Origin: Pseudoalteromonas byunsanensis
GTDB lineage: Bacteria > Pseudomonadota > Gammaproteobacteria > Enterobacterales > Alteromonadaceae
Length of the DNA: 64,000 bases
Reading direction: 5' to 3'
Assembly: GCF_001854475.1 (NCBI RefSeq)
Contig: NZ_MNAN01000025.1
Coordinates: 42,601-106,600, forward strand
The notes under the pieces were generated by a model. The model was not told the origin of the DNA. It saw only the letters and a list, made by a program, of their open reading frames with translations, and made no database searches. This document shows positions 1-9,527 of the stretch, in pieces; the first letter of the stretch is position 1, and the number at the start of each line of letters is the position of its first letter. Position numbers and translations under genes: made by a program.

Positions 1-339
1 ACCCCACTGAGCATACGCATACAAAGCAACTTCAGTATCAGAGTCAGAAAAAAAGTGAAAACCCATTTCCTCTAATTCACTTCTTAACTCTCGATAGTTG
101 TAGATTTCTCCGTTGAAGCTAATTGCATAACGATCTTGAAAAGTCATTGGTTGGGCACCATTTTGACTTAAATCATGGATTGATAGACGGCGATGCCCTA
201 ACCCTAAATTATGCTTACCATCTATAAAAATATCTCCGCTATCGGGTCCTCTATGTAGCAATGCATCGTTAAACTTCGTTAACCCTACAGGGTCAATAGG
301 CTTGCCATCAAAGCGCCAAATACCAGTAATACCACACAT
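1..339 (-). CDS. asparagine synthetase-like glutamine amidotransferase, N-terminal part (runs off the left edge)
   Basis: Only the first 113 codons are in the window. The protein begins Met-Cys-Gly-Ile, so Cys2 would be the N-terminal nucleophile of a class II glutaminase domain. HRGPDSG, GHRRLSI and FNGEIYNY, all hallmarks of the AsnB family, follow. The start is fixed by an AAGGAG ribosome binding site six bases upstream, which overlaps the stop of the ABC transporter gene only 10 bases away, so the two are co-transcribed and probably translationally coupled. Family members make asparagine, but in peptide clusters relatives activate carboxylates to form amides or lactams (lasso peptide cyclase). 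The synthetase half is missing here, so substrate cannot be judged. Its place as last visible gene of the RiPP-like operon favours peptide tailoring, which is inference. Confidence 0.85.
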   Translation of the reverse strand, partial: MCGITGIWRFDGKPIDPVGLTKFNDALLHRGPDSGDIFIDGKHNLGLGHRRLSIHDLSQNGAQPMTFQDRYAISFNGEIYNYRELRSELEEMGFHFFSDSDTEVALYAYAQWG

Positions 340-349
340 CAGTTTCTCC

Positions 350-2137
350 TTACACTTCTTCGGCTAGATTTTGTTTTATATTAAAAATTTTCCTAAATTC
401 AGGGCTGGTTTCTATGAGGCTATCTAAACTGCCTTCATTTACCACTTTGCCTTGGTCAATCATGAATATTCTATTTGCCTTACTAATTGTCTCTAGGCTA
501 TGAGTAATGATTATCACAGTGTTATCATCTGATATTTCATCTATTGATTTGAGAATTTCATACTCCGATTCAACATCTAGGTTAGATGTCACTTCATCGA
601 GTATGAAAATTGGTGAGTTTTTCAAAAATAAGCGTGCAACTGATAGGCGCTGTTTCTGACCAGAACTCAATTGATGGCCGTCTTGGCCAATAACGGTATC
701 TACACCTTCAGGTAAGTTGTCGATAAAGGATGTGCAGTTAGCTTTATCTAATGCTTGATAAACATCGTCAGGTGTTGCATCAGGGTTGACCATGCGAACA
801 TTTTCGAAAATTGACGTATTAAAGAAAAATGCATTAGCAACGGCCGTATTAACGTGTTGGCTAATCAGCTCAGCGGAAGCATCATTAATGATTAAGTTTC
901 CGATTCTAATTTCGCCTTGTTGAACCGGTAACATACCAGATAAGAGCAGGGCCAAAGTTGATTTTCCAGCACCATTACCTCCAACAAAAGCAACTCGCTC
1001 TCCTTTGGCAATGGACATGGATAAGCCTTCAAGTACGGGCTGTTTCGCATTCTCTGTGTAGCTAAACCCCACGTTATCGAAACAGATATACTCTTGGTCG
1101 GTGCTTACTTTTGTGCTGACTTCCATTTGATGATTCCCTAATCGACTTTCAGGCGTCATATCGAGAACTTTGTATAGCCGTCTTAAACTAACCACACCAC
1201 TAGATATATCTAGAACAGTGTGTGATAAAAAGCCGATTGGTTGATAAAGTCGCTGGGTAAATACAGTAAAAGCAACCAGTGTTCCTATTGTTAATTCTTC
1301 TTGTATTAACTGCTGTCCAGCGAAGTAATAGACAAAAACAATCCCTAGTCCAGAAAGAGCAGAAAAGGAGACACGGTTTGTTTGAAACAGCATAGAGATC
1401 GCAATACGAGACTTACGCAAATTATTTGCAATATTGGAGAATTGTTTAGATTGGTTATCTCCGATGCCATTCAACCTGGAAAACATAAAACCATTCACAG
1501 AAAAGTCTTCGGAAATTTTTGAGTTTAACTGATCCCCAAAATGAAATGACTCTGCTGACTTTTTGTTAATTTCTTTGGTGACGAAGTAGAGGATCACAAA
1601 GTATACAGGCACTGTTAAGATCGAAATCAGCGTAAGCTTCCAGTTCATATAGAACATAAATGATGCGGCTAGAATCAGCGTAATGACATTGGTGATAATA
1701 GATGGAATAGTTCTAGCCAAAGCAACCTGAATATTTAACAAGTCACTGTTAAACCTTGAAAGCAGCTCCCCTCTCTCTACTTTGGAAAAAAAAGACAAAG
1801 GTAATCTTTGTATGTGTTGATATAAATGACACCTTATATCAAAACAGAATCCGGAACCAAACCGACTAATAAAAAGCTCCTCAGCTAACCCCGACAACAT
1901 TGATAAGGCCAATATGCCAATTGAAATAATAATTAATGTTGTTAGCTCTTGTAGATCTTTATTGGGGATAGCCGAGTCAATAATTTCTCTATAAATTAAA
2001 GGAGGAAATAGATTCATCAAGACGGATAATGCCACACAAAAAATAGCCATCATGACAGAATATTTATACGGTATAAGAAAGGTACAAAGACGCTTAAACA
2101 AAGACAAATTGCCTTCTTTATATTGGGCTGCTTTCAT
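350..2137 (-). CDS. ABC exporter with fused permease and ATPase, no peptidase domain
   Basis: A 595-residue type I ABC half-transporter. Residues about 20-330 hold six hydrophobic segments (for example around 30-50, 65-85, 145-185 and 260-300). The ATPase domain at about 345-590 has Walker A GGNGAGKST, signature LSSGQKQRLS, Walker B IFILDE and a switch His in ITHS. There is no N-terminal C39 peptidase domain, so unlike many bacteriocin exporters it cannot remove a leader itself. It lies 78 bases after the MNIO gene and 10 bases before the amidotransferase gene. Likely role by context: export of the modified peptide across the inner membrane, or self-protection. A lipid or drug exporter is possible on sequence alone. 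Confidence 0.85.
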   Translation of the reverse strand: MKAAQYKEGNLSLFKRLCTFLIPYKYSVMMAIFCVALSVLMNLFPPLIYREIIDSAIPNKDLQELTTLIIISIGILALSMLSGLAEELFISRFGSGFCFDIRCHLYQHIQRLPLSFFSKVERGELLSRFNSDLLNIQVALARTIPSIITNVITLILAASFMFYMNWKLTLISILTVPVYFVILYFVTKEINKKSAESFHFGDQLNSKISEDFSVNGFMFSRLNGIGDNQSKQFSNIANNLRKSRIAISMLFQTNRVSFSALSGLGIVFVYYFAGQQLIQEELTIGTLVAFTVFTQRLYQPIGFLSHTVLDISSGVVSLRRLYKVLDMTPESRLGNHQMEVSTKVSTDQEYICFDNVGFSYTENAKQPVLEGLSMSIAKGERVAFVGGNGAGKSTLALLLSGMLPVQQGEIRIGNLIINDASAELISQHVNTAVANAFFFNTSIFENVRMVNPDATPDDVYQALDKANCTSFIDNLPEGVDTVIGQDGHQLSSGQKQRLSVARLFLKNSPIFILDEVTSNLDVESEYEILKSIDEISDDNTVIIITHSLETISKANRIFMIDQGKVVNEGSLDSLIETSPEFRKIFNIKQNLAEEV

Positions 2138-2165
2138 GGGTTCTGCTTATTGAATTAGTAAATAG

Positions 2166-2201
2166 GTAGGGCGAGCATTAAATAAATTAATGCTTGCCTA
2201 C
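2166..2201 (-). other. strong hairpin between the MNIO and ABC transporter genes
   Basis: GTAGGGCGAGCATTAA and TTAATGCTTGCCTAC form an almost continuous inverted repeat with one bulged base and one G-U type mismatch, around a five-base loop. No T-run follows on the transcribed (minus) strand, so this is not a classic terminator. It could be an RNA processing or stability element that sets different levels of oxidase and exporter. Confidence 0.5.
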
Positions 2202-2215
2202 AATTAGTTTGGGAA

Positions 2216-3058
2216 TTATCGAGGTGTAATTGTGTTCAAAAGATCTTTGCTCATTCTTACCTCTGATAACAATTCATTGAAATCAGGGTAATTATCATCT
2301 CTCTCAATTAATGCACCTTTGATAGGCATAAATGGAATTAGCCGTTCGAACAATTGCCACACTTGATTAGGAATAGCTTCAGAATGTGAATCTATTAACT
2401 TACCATGATGCCATATCCCGCCAGCTAGGTGGGCTTGCACTACAGTATTGAGTGGTAACTGTTTAGCTCGCTCAAGTGCATCGAAGCCGAAATTTACGCT
2501 GTTAGTATAAAGATTCGTAACATCAAGCAACATACCACAGCCCGTTTTATCAACAAGTTGATGTAAAAACTCTTCTTCACTCATTGTTGAGCCTGGGATC
2601 TCTAATGTTTTAGTAATATTCTCGATAACAAAAGGGATTCCAAGAGTATCTTGGACCATATTAATATTGTCGATTGTATATTTTAGCGTAACCTCACTGT
2701 ACTGAATTGGTGACAAGTGACCAAGATCAATACCAGGACATTCTGTCGTTGCCAGATGATCGCTGTAATAAGGTGCGTTAAGTATATCTACAACCTCTTT
2801 CACATTAGACAAAAATGTTTTTGAGACTTTACGTGCTGACCCAACAGATAAAGATACACCATGAGGGATAATGGTAAACTTCTCCGCCATTTCCGCTAAT
2901 GAATCGATAGTGCGCGCTGGGGCACCGATATACTTTTCAGTGATAATTTCCAAAAAATCAATTTCACTTTCATTTGCTAAAATATCATCATGGATCTGGT
3001 ATCTATAACCTAGGCCAGCGCCTAAAAAAGGTAGTGACTCTATTGCTTTACTGATCAT
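2216..3058 (-). CDS. DUF692 / MNIO family multinuclear non-haem iron oxidase
   Basis: A 280-residue protein of the DUF692 family, the usual length for the TIM-barrel MNIO enzymes (MbnB, TglH, HvfB/BufB relatives). Landmarks in order: GLGYRY near residue 17, IPHGVSLSVGS near 64, SDHLA near 98, VIENIT near 143, LLDVTNLYTN near 177, AHLAGG near 210, DSHSEAIPN near 223 and ALIERDDNYP near 249. These carry the His, Glu and Asp residues that bind two or three irons. Known members oxidatively modify Cys, Asn or Asp of peptide substrates with a partner protein. The start has a GGGAG site six bases upstream. The gene follows the glycosyltransferase fusion by 18 bases. Substrates are inferred to be the Cys-rich peptides at 5325-5721. 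Confidence 0.92.
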   Translation of the reverse strand: MISKAIESLPFLGAGLGYRYQIHDDILANESEIDFLEIITEKYIGAPARTIDSLAEMAEKFTIIPHGVSLSVGSARKVSKTFLSNVKEVVDILNAPYYSDHLATTECPGIDLGHLSPIQYSEVTLKYTIDNINMVQDTLGIPFVIENITKTLEIPGSTMSEEEFLHQLVDKTGCGMLLDVTNLYTNSVNFGFDALERAKQLPLNTVVQAHLAGGIWHHGKLIDSHSEAIPNQVWQLFERLIPFMPIKGALIERDDNYPDFNELLSEVRMSKDLLNTITPR

Positions 3059-3076
3059 GAATGACTCCCTTTGTTA

Positions 3077-5221
3077 TTACGATACTAAAAGCAATTCATT
3101 CGAGTGGAAGAATTCCAATGCCTGCTTAAGGTCATCGCCACAACCAGTGATACCTGTTTGAGTTTCGAAACTGTCTAATAACTGTGCAAATGTCGTCTCA
3201 CCTTTCATTAGCTCTATTAACATTCCCGCTGCTGGGTTAAGTGACAGCAACTTCACCTTTGGTGATGTTGGTATAAAATACATAACCATAGCAGTTACTT
3301 TAGACTCAGCATGTGCAGGAACATCATCTTCATCAAGTTGCTCAATAATTTGTGCTAAGTCAAAATCAAGTTTTAACAAAGTAGCTGAATCAACAAGCTT
3401 AATTTTGGTGTCGTTCTCTATTTTAGGATTCGGCAGTTGCTTGATGTTAATATATTCAAAATCATCTTGATTAGTTGTTGTAAGGTTCAACTGATTTCGA
3501 ATATTTTCGAAGCGAATCAACTCCGCTGTATAATTTGGAATATCATCTTCAGAGCCATTAATACTATCTTCTAAAAACTGGCCAAATTTAGAGACGAAAG
3601 CTAATTTTGTTTCTCCTGGATATGCAGGATTAACATTATAAAAACGTTCAAACAGTTTGAATAATGCTGGTTCACCAAGCACCTTTAACGTGTATTCATA
3701 ACTAGATGAATTTTTTTTGAAATTCTTCATTTTAAGGCTAGATGCAAACTCAGCTAAGGCCTTTTTCTCGATGTTGCGTATTGCTTGTTTTTCTTCGTCT
3801 GTTAGCTGATATAAAGACTCTGCCATATCTGGGGCAACATCATTTAGTTTTCGAAATACGTCGTCTGTGTATAAGCGATTGACGAAAGATTGTAATTCCA
3901 GTGCGCTCATTTCTAATTCTCTTCTTTTTATATTTTCAAATGCTTCAGTAAATTTATCGCTAATTGATTCAGCTACTTCTTCAAAAGATGGGTAGAAATC
4001 CTTTGCGACTTCATAGCAGTTAGCACCAATTTGCTTAGCTTTATCAGGGAAATCTAGGACAAAGCCAATTTTCTCAGCCAGTGCATCTGTATCTTGGGGG
4101 TCTACTACAAGTAAATTTTCATCTGGCACAAGAGCATCTTTCACACGCTGCTTATCATAAATTTCTTCAGATACAATTAGGCATTTACCACAGCGCATAA
4201 CTTCAACTGCAACACCAGGCATATGAATAGGAATGGAAAAGTCACGCTCTAAAAAGCAAACCGTGTCACACAGATTGATGAACTCAGGTACCTGCCAATG
4301 AGGCATAAATGGCAACCAAATGGTGTTTTCTTCAATACCAGCTTCTTTTACTTTATCAATGAACTCTATTAGCTGACGTTCATGACCATTGGTTAGCGCT
4401 AAGAAATTAAACTTTTTACCACGTTTCTTTAATTTACCTAAAGACTCGATGAGATCGTAACTACCTTTACTAATACCTATCTTACCGTAGATACCAATAG
4501 TGCCAGCATTACTATCATAGTTCTCATATCCAAATTGCTCTCTAAGCATTGAATAAATTGGTTTTCTCAACGCATCTTTTGTGTTGAGTAAATACTGTTC
4601 TAAATTAAGTGCCGTTCGATCTGGGTTATAAATAAATTCAGGACAAGTCGGTGGCGCGAAAGGCATAACATTGTATGGATCAACACCTGCATGATAGAAA
4701 CGGCGAGTAGTAGAGCCACTAGAAAAAATAAATGCAGCCTTGCTGAATATTTCATGATAAAGGGTGTTTTGCTCTGGGTTCTTTAGTAGTCGTCCTACGT
4801 CACTGCCCGCATGTTTTAAACCAAAAGGCACGCCTGTTGCTTGTGAAGTAACATAAGCCGCAACTCCATATGGCTCAAAGTAGTGACCAAGAATAAAGTC
4901 GCACTCATATTTACGCACGACATCAATAGCTATGTTTGAAAGCTTTGATACGAATGGATTAGCGTAAGGGATGTATTGATACTTCGCTTTTTCATTTGTG
5001 TAATGGATATGCAGATTATCCTTTACATCAGCAAATGGAGTACCTGACATATCATCAGGAATACGCCCCAATGTGATTCTAAATTCTTCTTCAGTTTCAG
5101 TTCCATTGCTGATCAGGTGCACCTGATGACCTTGTTTAGCCAATGCATAACATAGCCAGAAGTTTAGCTGTGCTACCCCCCCTTGAATTGGTGAAACTTT
5201 TCCTATTATACAAATGTTCAT
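3077..5221 (-). CDS. fusion protein: GT4 glycosyltransferase, MNIO-partner-like region and PqqD-like recognition domain
   Basis: A 714-residue protein. Residues 1-430 are a GT-B fold glycosyltransferase of the GT4 type: N-terminal GGVAQLNFWL nucleotide-fold start, IGIYGKIGISKGSYDL in the second lobe, and VEVMRCGK in the donor-sugar site. Residues 438-500 resemble the small helical LigA-like domain (YQLTDEEKQAI). Residues about 505-600 (YTLKVLGEPALFKLFERF, NPAYPGE, PNYTAELIRFENIR) look like the partner proteins encoded beside DUF692 oxidases. Residues about 640-714 (LSLNPAAGMLIELMKGETTF and LEFFHSNELLLV) match the pattern of PqqD-like precursor-recognition domains. The start has AAGG eight bases upstream. 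Domain calls beyond the glycosyltransferase are by eye and moderate. Inferred role: binds the leader, delivers the peptide to the oxidase and glycosylates it. Confidence 0.8.
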   Translation of the reverse strand: MNICIIGKVSPIQGGVAQLNFWLCYALAKQGHQVHLISNGTETEEEFRITLGRIPDDMSGTPFADVKDNLHIHYTNEKAKYQYIPYANPFVSKLSNIAIDVVRKYECDFILGHYFEPYGVAAYVTSQATGVPFGLKHAGSDVGRLLKNPEQNTLYHEIFSKAAFIFSSGSTTRRFYHAGVDPYNVMPFAPPTCPEFIYNPDRTALNLEQYLLNTKDALRKPIYSMLREQFGYENYDSNAGTIGIYGKIGISKGSYDLIESLGKLKKRGKKFNFLALTNGHERQLIEFIDKVKEAGIEENTIWLPFMPHWQVPEFINLCDTVCFLERDFSIPIHMPGVAVEVMRCGKCLIVSEEIYDKQRVKDALVPDENLLVVDPQDTDALAEKIGFVLDFPDKAKQIGANCYEVAKDFYPSFEEVAESISDKFTEAFENIKRRELEMSALELQSFVNRLYTDDVFRKLNDVAPDMAESLYQLTDEEKQAIRNIEKKALAEFASSLKMKNFKKNSSSYEYTLKVLGEPALFKLFERFYNVNPAYPGETKLAFVSKFGQFLEDSINGSEDDIPNYTAELIRFENIRNQLNLTTTNQDDFEYINIKQLPNPKIENDTKIKLVDSATLLKLDFDLAQIIEQLDEDDVPAHAESKVTAMVMYFIPTSPKVKLLSLNPAAGMLIELMKGETTFAQLLDSFETQTGITGCGDDLKQALEFFHSNELLLVS

Positions 5222-5287
5222 TAATATGCCTTTTAGTACTTTTTATTATTGATTGTTATTACTTCACTCGATGTAATTGAAACCGTA

Positions 5288-5312
5288 AAAGAGGCGTATA
5301 TCACGCCTCTTT
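5288..5312 (-). terminator. hairpin between peptide precursors and modification genes, probable leaky terminator
   Basis: AAAGAGGCGT and ACGCCTCTTT form a perfect 10-bp stem around a five-base loop, followed on the transcribed strand by TTTTACGG. It starts 12 bases after the last precursor stop and lies 66 bases before the glycosyltransferase start. Partial termination here would make precursor mRNA more abundant than mRNA for the enzymes, a common arrangement in RiPP operons. Confidence 0.7.
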
Positions 5313-5324
5313 AACTGCTAGCGA

Positions 5325-5450
5325 TTACAGTTGTGCATAGTGGTAACAGCCTGAACAACCAGTACAACCACCACAATGACCGCCTTGAAGAGACGCATCG
5401 TTTTGGCTAGTAGCTTGAGCTGCTGCAAAAATATTGTTTGAAAAAGACAT
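5325..5450 (-). CDS. RiPP precursor peptide candidate 1, CxxC-repeat core
   Basis: A 41-residue reading frame. It starts MSFSNNIF, continues with a polar leader (AAAQATSQNDASLQGG), and ends with HCGGCTGCSGC followed by YHYAQL. Cys 26, 29, 32 and 35 form CxxCxxCxxC. An AAGGA ribosome binding site lies seven bases before the ATG, in a 22-base context almost identical to that before candidate 3. There is no signal peptide, unlike the bufferin-type MNIO substrates. The leader motif S-N-x-I-F-x-x-A-Q-x-T-S is shared with candidate 2 and partly with candidate 3. Its position directly upstream of the GT/MNIO genes supports a substrate role; modification is inference. Confidence 0.78.
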   Translation of the reverse strand: MSFSNNIFAAAQATSQNDASLQGGHCGGCTGCSGCYHYAQL

Positions 5451-5494
5451 AATTTATTCCTTATTATTTAGGGTTTATTTAAAAATGATTGGAT

Positions 5495-5596
5495 TCAAAT
5501 TGCATGTTCTTGGTAACAACATATGCCCGAAAGTTCACTGTCACCGGTGTGACTTGTAGTCTGAGCAGATGTGAAAATACTATTTGAAAAAGGCAT
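5495..5596 (-). CDS. RiPP precursor peptide candidate 2, reduced core with vicinal cysteines
   Basis: A 33-residue reading frame with a GAGG site eight bases before its ATG. The first 15 residues (MPFSNSIFTSAQTTS) align closely with candidate 1. The tail is GDSELSGICCYQEHAI, so the CxxC repeat is missing and only two adjacent Cys remain at 26-27. Compared with candidate 1 (CYHYAQL) the ending CYQEHAI suggests that the repeat was lost by deletion. It sits 17 bases after candidate 3 and 44 bases before candidate 1. It may be a variant substrate or a decaying copy. Confidence 0.65.
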   Translation of the reverse strand: MPFSNSIFTSAQTTSHTGDSELSGICCYQEHAI

Positions 5597-5613
5597 TACT
5601 TAACCTCGATTGA

Positions 5614-5721
5614 TTAAAAGACTGCTTCTGCATGACAAGAGCGACAACCTTTACAACCAGCGATATCTACATCGCCAACACTCTGACTAACTTCAGCAAT
5701 GATAAATAGTGAATTAGACAT
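5614..5721 (-). CDS. RiPP precursor peptide candidate 3, CxxCxxC core
   Basis: A 35-residue reading frame beginning MSNSLFIIAEVSQSVGDVDI and ending AGCKGCRSCHAEAVF, with Cys 23, 26 and 29 in CxxCxxC. The ATG is preceded by AAGGAATAAATT, which is the same as before candidate 1, and the surrounding 22 bases are nearly identical, a sign of tandem duplication. The leader is shorter by two residues than in candidates 1 and 2 but keeps S-N-S-L-F and A-E/Q. It is the first of the three clear peptide genes in the direction of transcription. Confidence 0.75.
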   Translation of the reverse strand: MSNSLFIIAEVSQSVGDVDIAGCKGCRSCHAEAVF

Positions 5722-5833
5722 AATTTATTCCTTATAATTTAATAGGTTATTGGAACTTACTATGTACAACCTGCAGCAATACAAACTGGTTACATTTACG
5801 GCCACCGTTATTTAGCATTGCTTGATTGGTCAT

Positions 5834-6700
5834 AGATTAAGCTTGTTCCTTTTTAAGTTTGTTTTTAAACAAGGCCATTCACGTGTGATATTCACATTCA
5901 CCCTTGTTTATTTTTTGTGAGCTAACACACAACGTATTCGCTCAAATATCAAAAAATAGTATGAACCTGCTGATTGACTATTGTCGTTAAGACACGACTA
6001 TCAACTACAAATACGACATATCGTTTGATTGGATATAATTTATGGGTACAAGAGAGAGAATGGAAAGTTAAGACTTGTTAAGTGTTATTAGCAAACCATC
6101 AACAACATATAAAATATTGAATTTAAAACTTTTATTTATAAATAGTGTTTTTTATAAGTGAATTATTGCACATCTCTTTTAGTGTTAGTCACACCATCAC
6201 ATTGTTGTTAATGTCAGGCGCATCACATCCATATAGAAAATGTTTAGCTAAGGTTAACATGGAAAAATGTGAACCATGTTTTTTAAGAAGCTCTGATGAA
6301 AGTGATGCTTAAATAACATAATGGCTAGTTAGTGAAGTAAACCGTAAGGAGCTGAAAAGCTAAGCATACCTGTATTCGAACCTTTAATTCCATACCCAAT
6401 AGAAAGCACAAGCTATAAATGTATGTGCTACATAAAGCGCCTATCGGAACGATTTAGTTTCATGTGAAAATTCATATCACCTACAAGTAGGAAGAGACAG
6501 CTAGAATATCGCAGAAAAATAAGAGGATCAGACCAATTGAAAGAGTATAATTTGAGAACCCTTATCACCTACAGCCTAGCATTTTAAGAGCAAATATAAT
6601 GTAGCTATTCTCCAAGCTCACCTGCCCTAGATAGGTTATTAAAATGAACTCACAGCAGAGCTATAAGTTTGACCTAAAGTATCGTCGCTGAGCCTATGTC
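5834..6700. other. 870-base intergenic region upstream of the peptide operon
   Basis: AT-rich stretch between the peptide locus and the atp operon terminator. The only clear structure is the repeat block at 5867-5909. A TATAAT hexamer occurs at about 6034-6040 on the plus strand with no convincing -35 or gene behind it. No long reading frame with family resemblance was found; two very short frames are listed under rejected items. The promoter for the leftward operon should lie in the first 150 bases of this region or in 5722-5833, but I could not assign it. Confidence 0.5.
5867..5909 (-). promoter_or_regulatory. candidate operator with inverted and direct repeats
   Basis: AAACAAGG (5867-5874) and CCTTGTTT (5902-5909) are perfect inverted repeats. 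Between them lie the near-palindrome TGTGATATTCACA (5884-5896) and three ATTCAC direct repeats (5877, 5890, 5896). The block sits about 150 bases before the first peptide gene. The TGTGA halves are only three bases apart, so it is not a standard CRP site. Regulatory role is inference. Confidence 0.4.
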
Positions 6701-6706
6701 TTGAAA

Positions 6707-6740
6707 TAAAAAAACCCGCACTTTGCAGTGCGGGTTTTTT
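6707..6740 (-). terminator. atp operon terminator
   Basis: AACCCGCACT and AGTGCGGGTT form a perfect 10-bp stem with a four-base loop (6713-6736), flanked by A-runs and T-runs on both sides. It lies about 20 bases beyond the atpC stop and could also stop transcription from the other direction. Confidence 0.92.
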
Positions 6741-6759
6741 AAACCAGATAGGTTTGTAT

Positions 6760-7176
6760 CTATTTACGCAATTCGCGGATAACTCGCAGCTGAGCAATAG
6801 CTTCAGCCAGTTGTACCGCTGCTGCATGATGGTCAAGTTCAGTCGTTGAAGTTGAGTCCATTTGCGCTTGCGCTTCACGTTTAGTTTCTTCAGCAGCTTG
6901 CTCATCTAAGTCTTCACCACGAATCGCAACGTCCGCTAGAACAGTTACAGTTTTCGGTTGAACTTCAAGCGTACCACCTGCAACGTAGATGATTTCTTCT
7001 TTACCATCTTGCGTCACTAAACGTACCATACCAGGTTTTAGGCCAGTCAATAGTGGGGCGTGACCCGGGTGAATACCCAACTCACCTTCACTACCGGTCA
7101 CTTGGATCGCAGCCGCTTCACCAGAGAATACACTCTGCTCTGCACTTACTACGTCAAGATGTACTGTCAATGCCAT
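6760..7176 (-). CDS. atpC: ATP synthase F1 epsilon subunit
   Basis: 138 residues, normal for the family. The N-terminal beta domain carries [15 protein letters not shown] and [19 protein letters not shown], and the C-terminal helical hairpin (about 90-138) is the part that inhibits ATP hydrolysis. It is the last gene of the nine-gene atp operon, 14 bases after atpD, and is followed by the operon terminator. It belongs to the central rotor stalk of the membrane-bound F-type ATP synthase. Confidence 0.97.
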   Translation of the reverse strand: MALTVHLDVVSAEQSVFSGEAAAIQVTGSEGELGIHPGHAPLLTGLKPGMVRLVTQDGKEEIIYVAGGTLEVQPKTVTVLADVAIRGEDLDEQAAEETKREAQAQMDSTSTTELDHHAAAVQLAEAIAQLRVIRELRK

Positions 7177-7190
7177 ATCAACCCCCTAAA

Positions 7191-9469
<2,279 letters not shown>

Positions 9470-9527
9470 GACTCTCTCTCCGAATCAAGGTGAGTGTTAG
9501 CGATAACCCTCACCAAGCATAACTAAA

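Noticed and set aside
5884..5896. TGTGATATTCACA as a CRP site
   Set aside because: CRP half-sites need six bases between TGTGA and TCACA; here there are three.
6211..6312. 33-residue plus-strand frame with three Cys (KCEPC near its middle), considered as another peptide precursor
   Set aside because: No ribosome binding site, opposite strand to the cluster and no match to the shared leader. Not counted as a gene, though it is close enough to the locus to keep in mind.
6639..6905. Open frame of 88 residues on the minus strand
   Set aside because: It lies across the atp terminator and the 3' part of atpC in another frame, and its sequence resembles no family.
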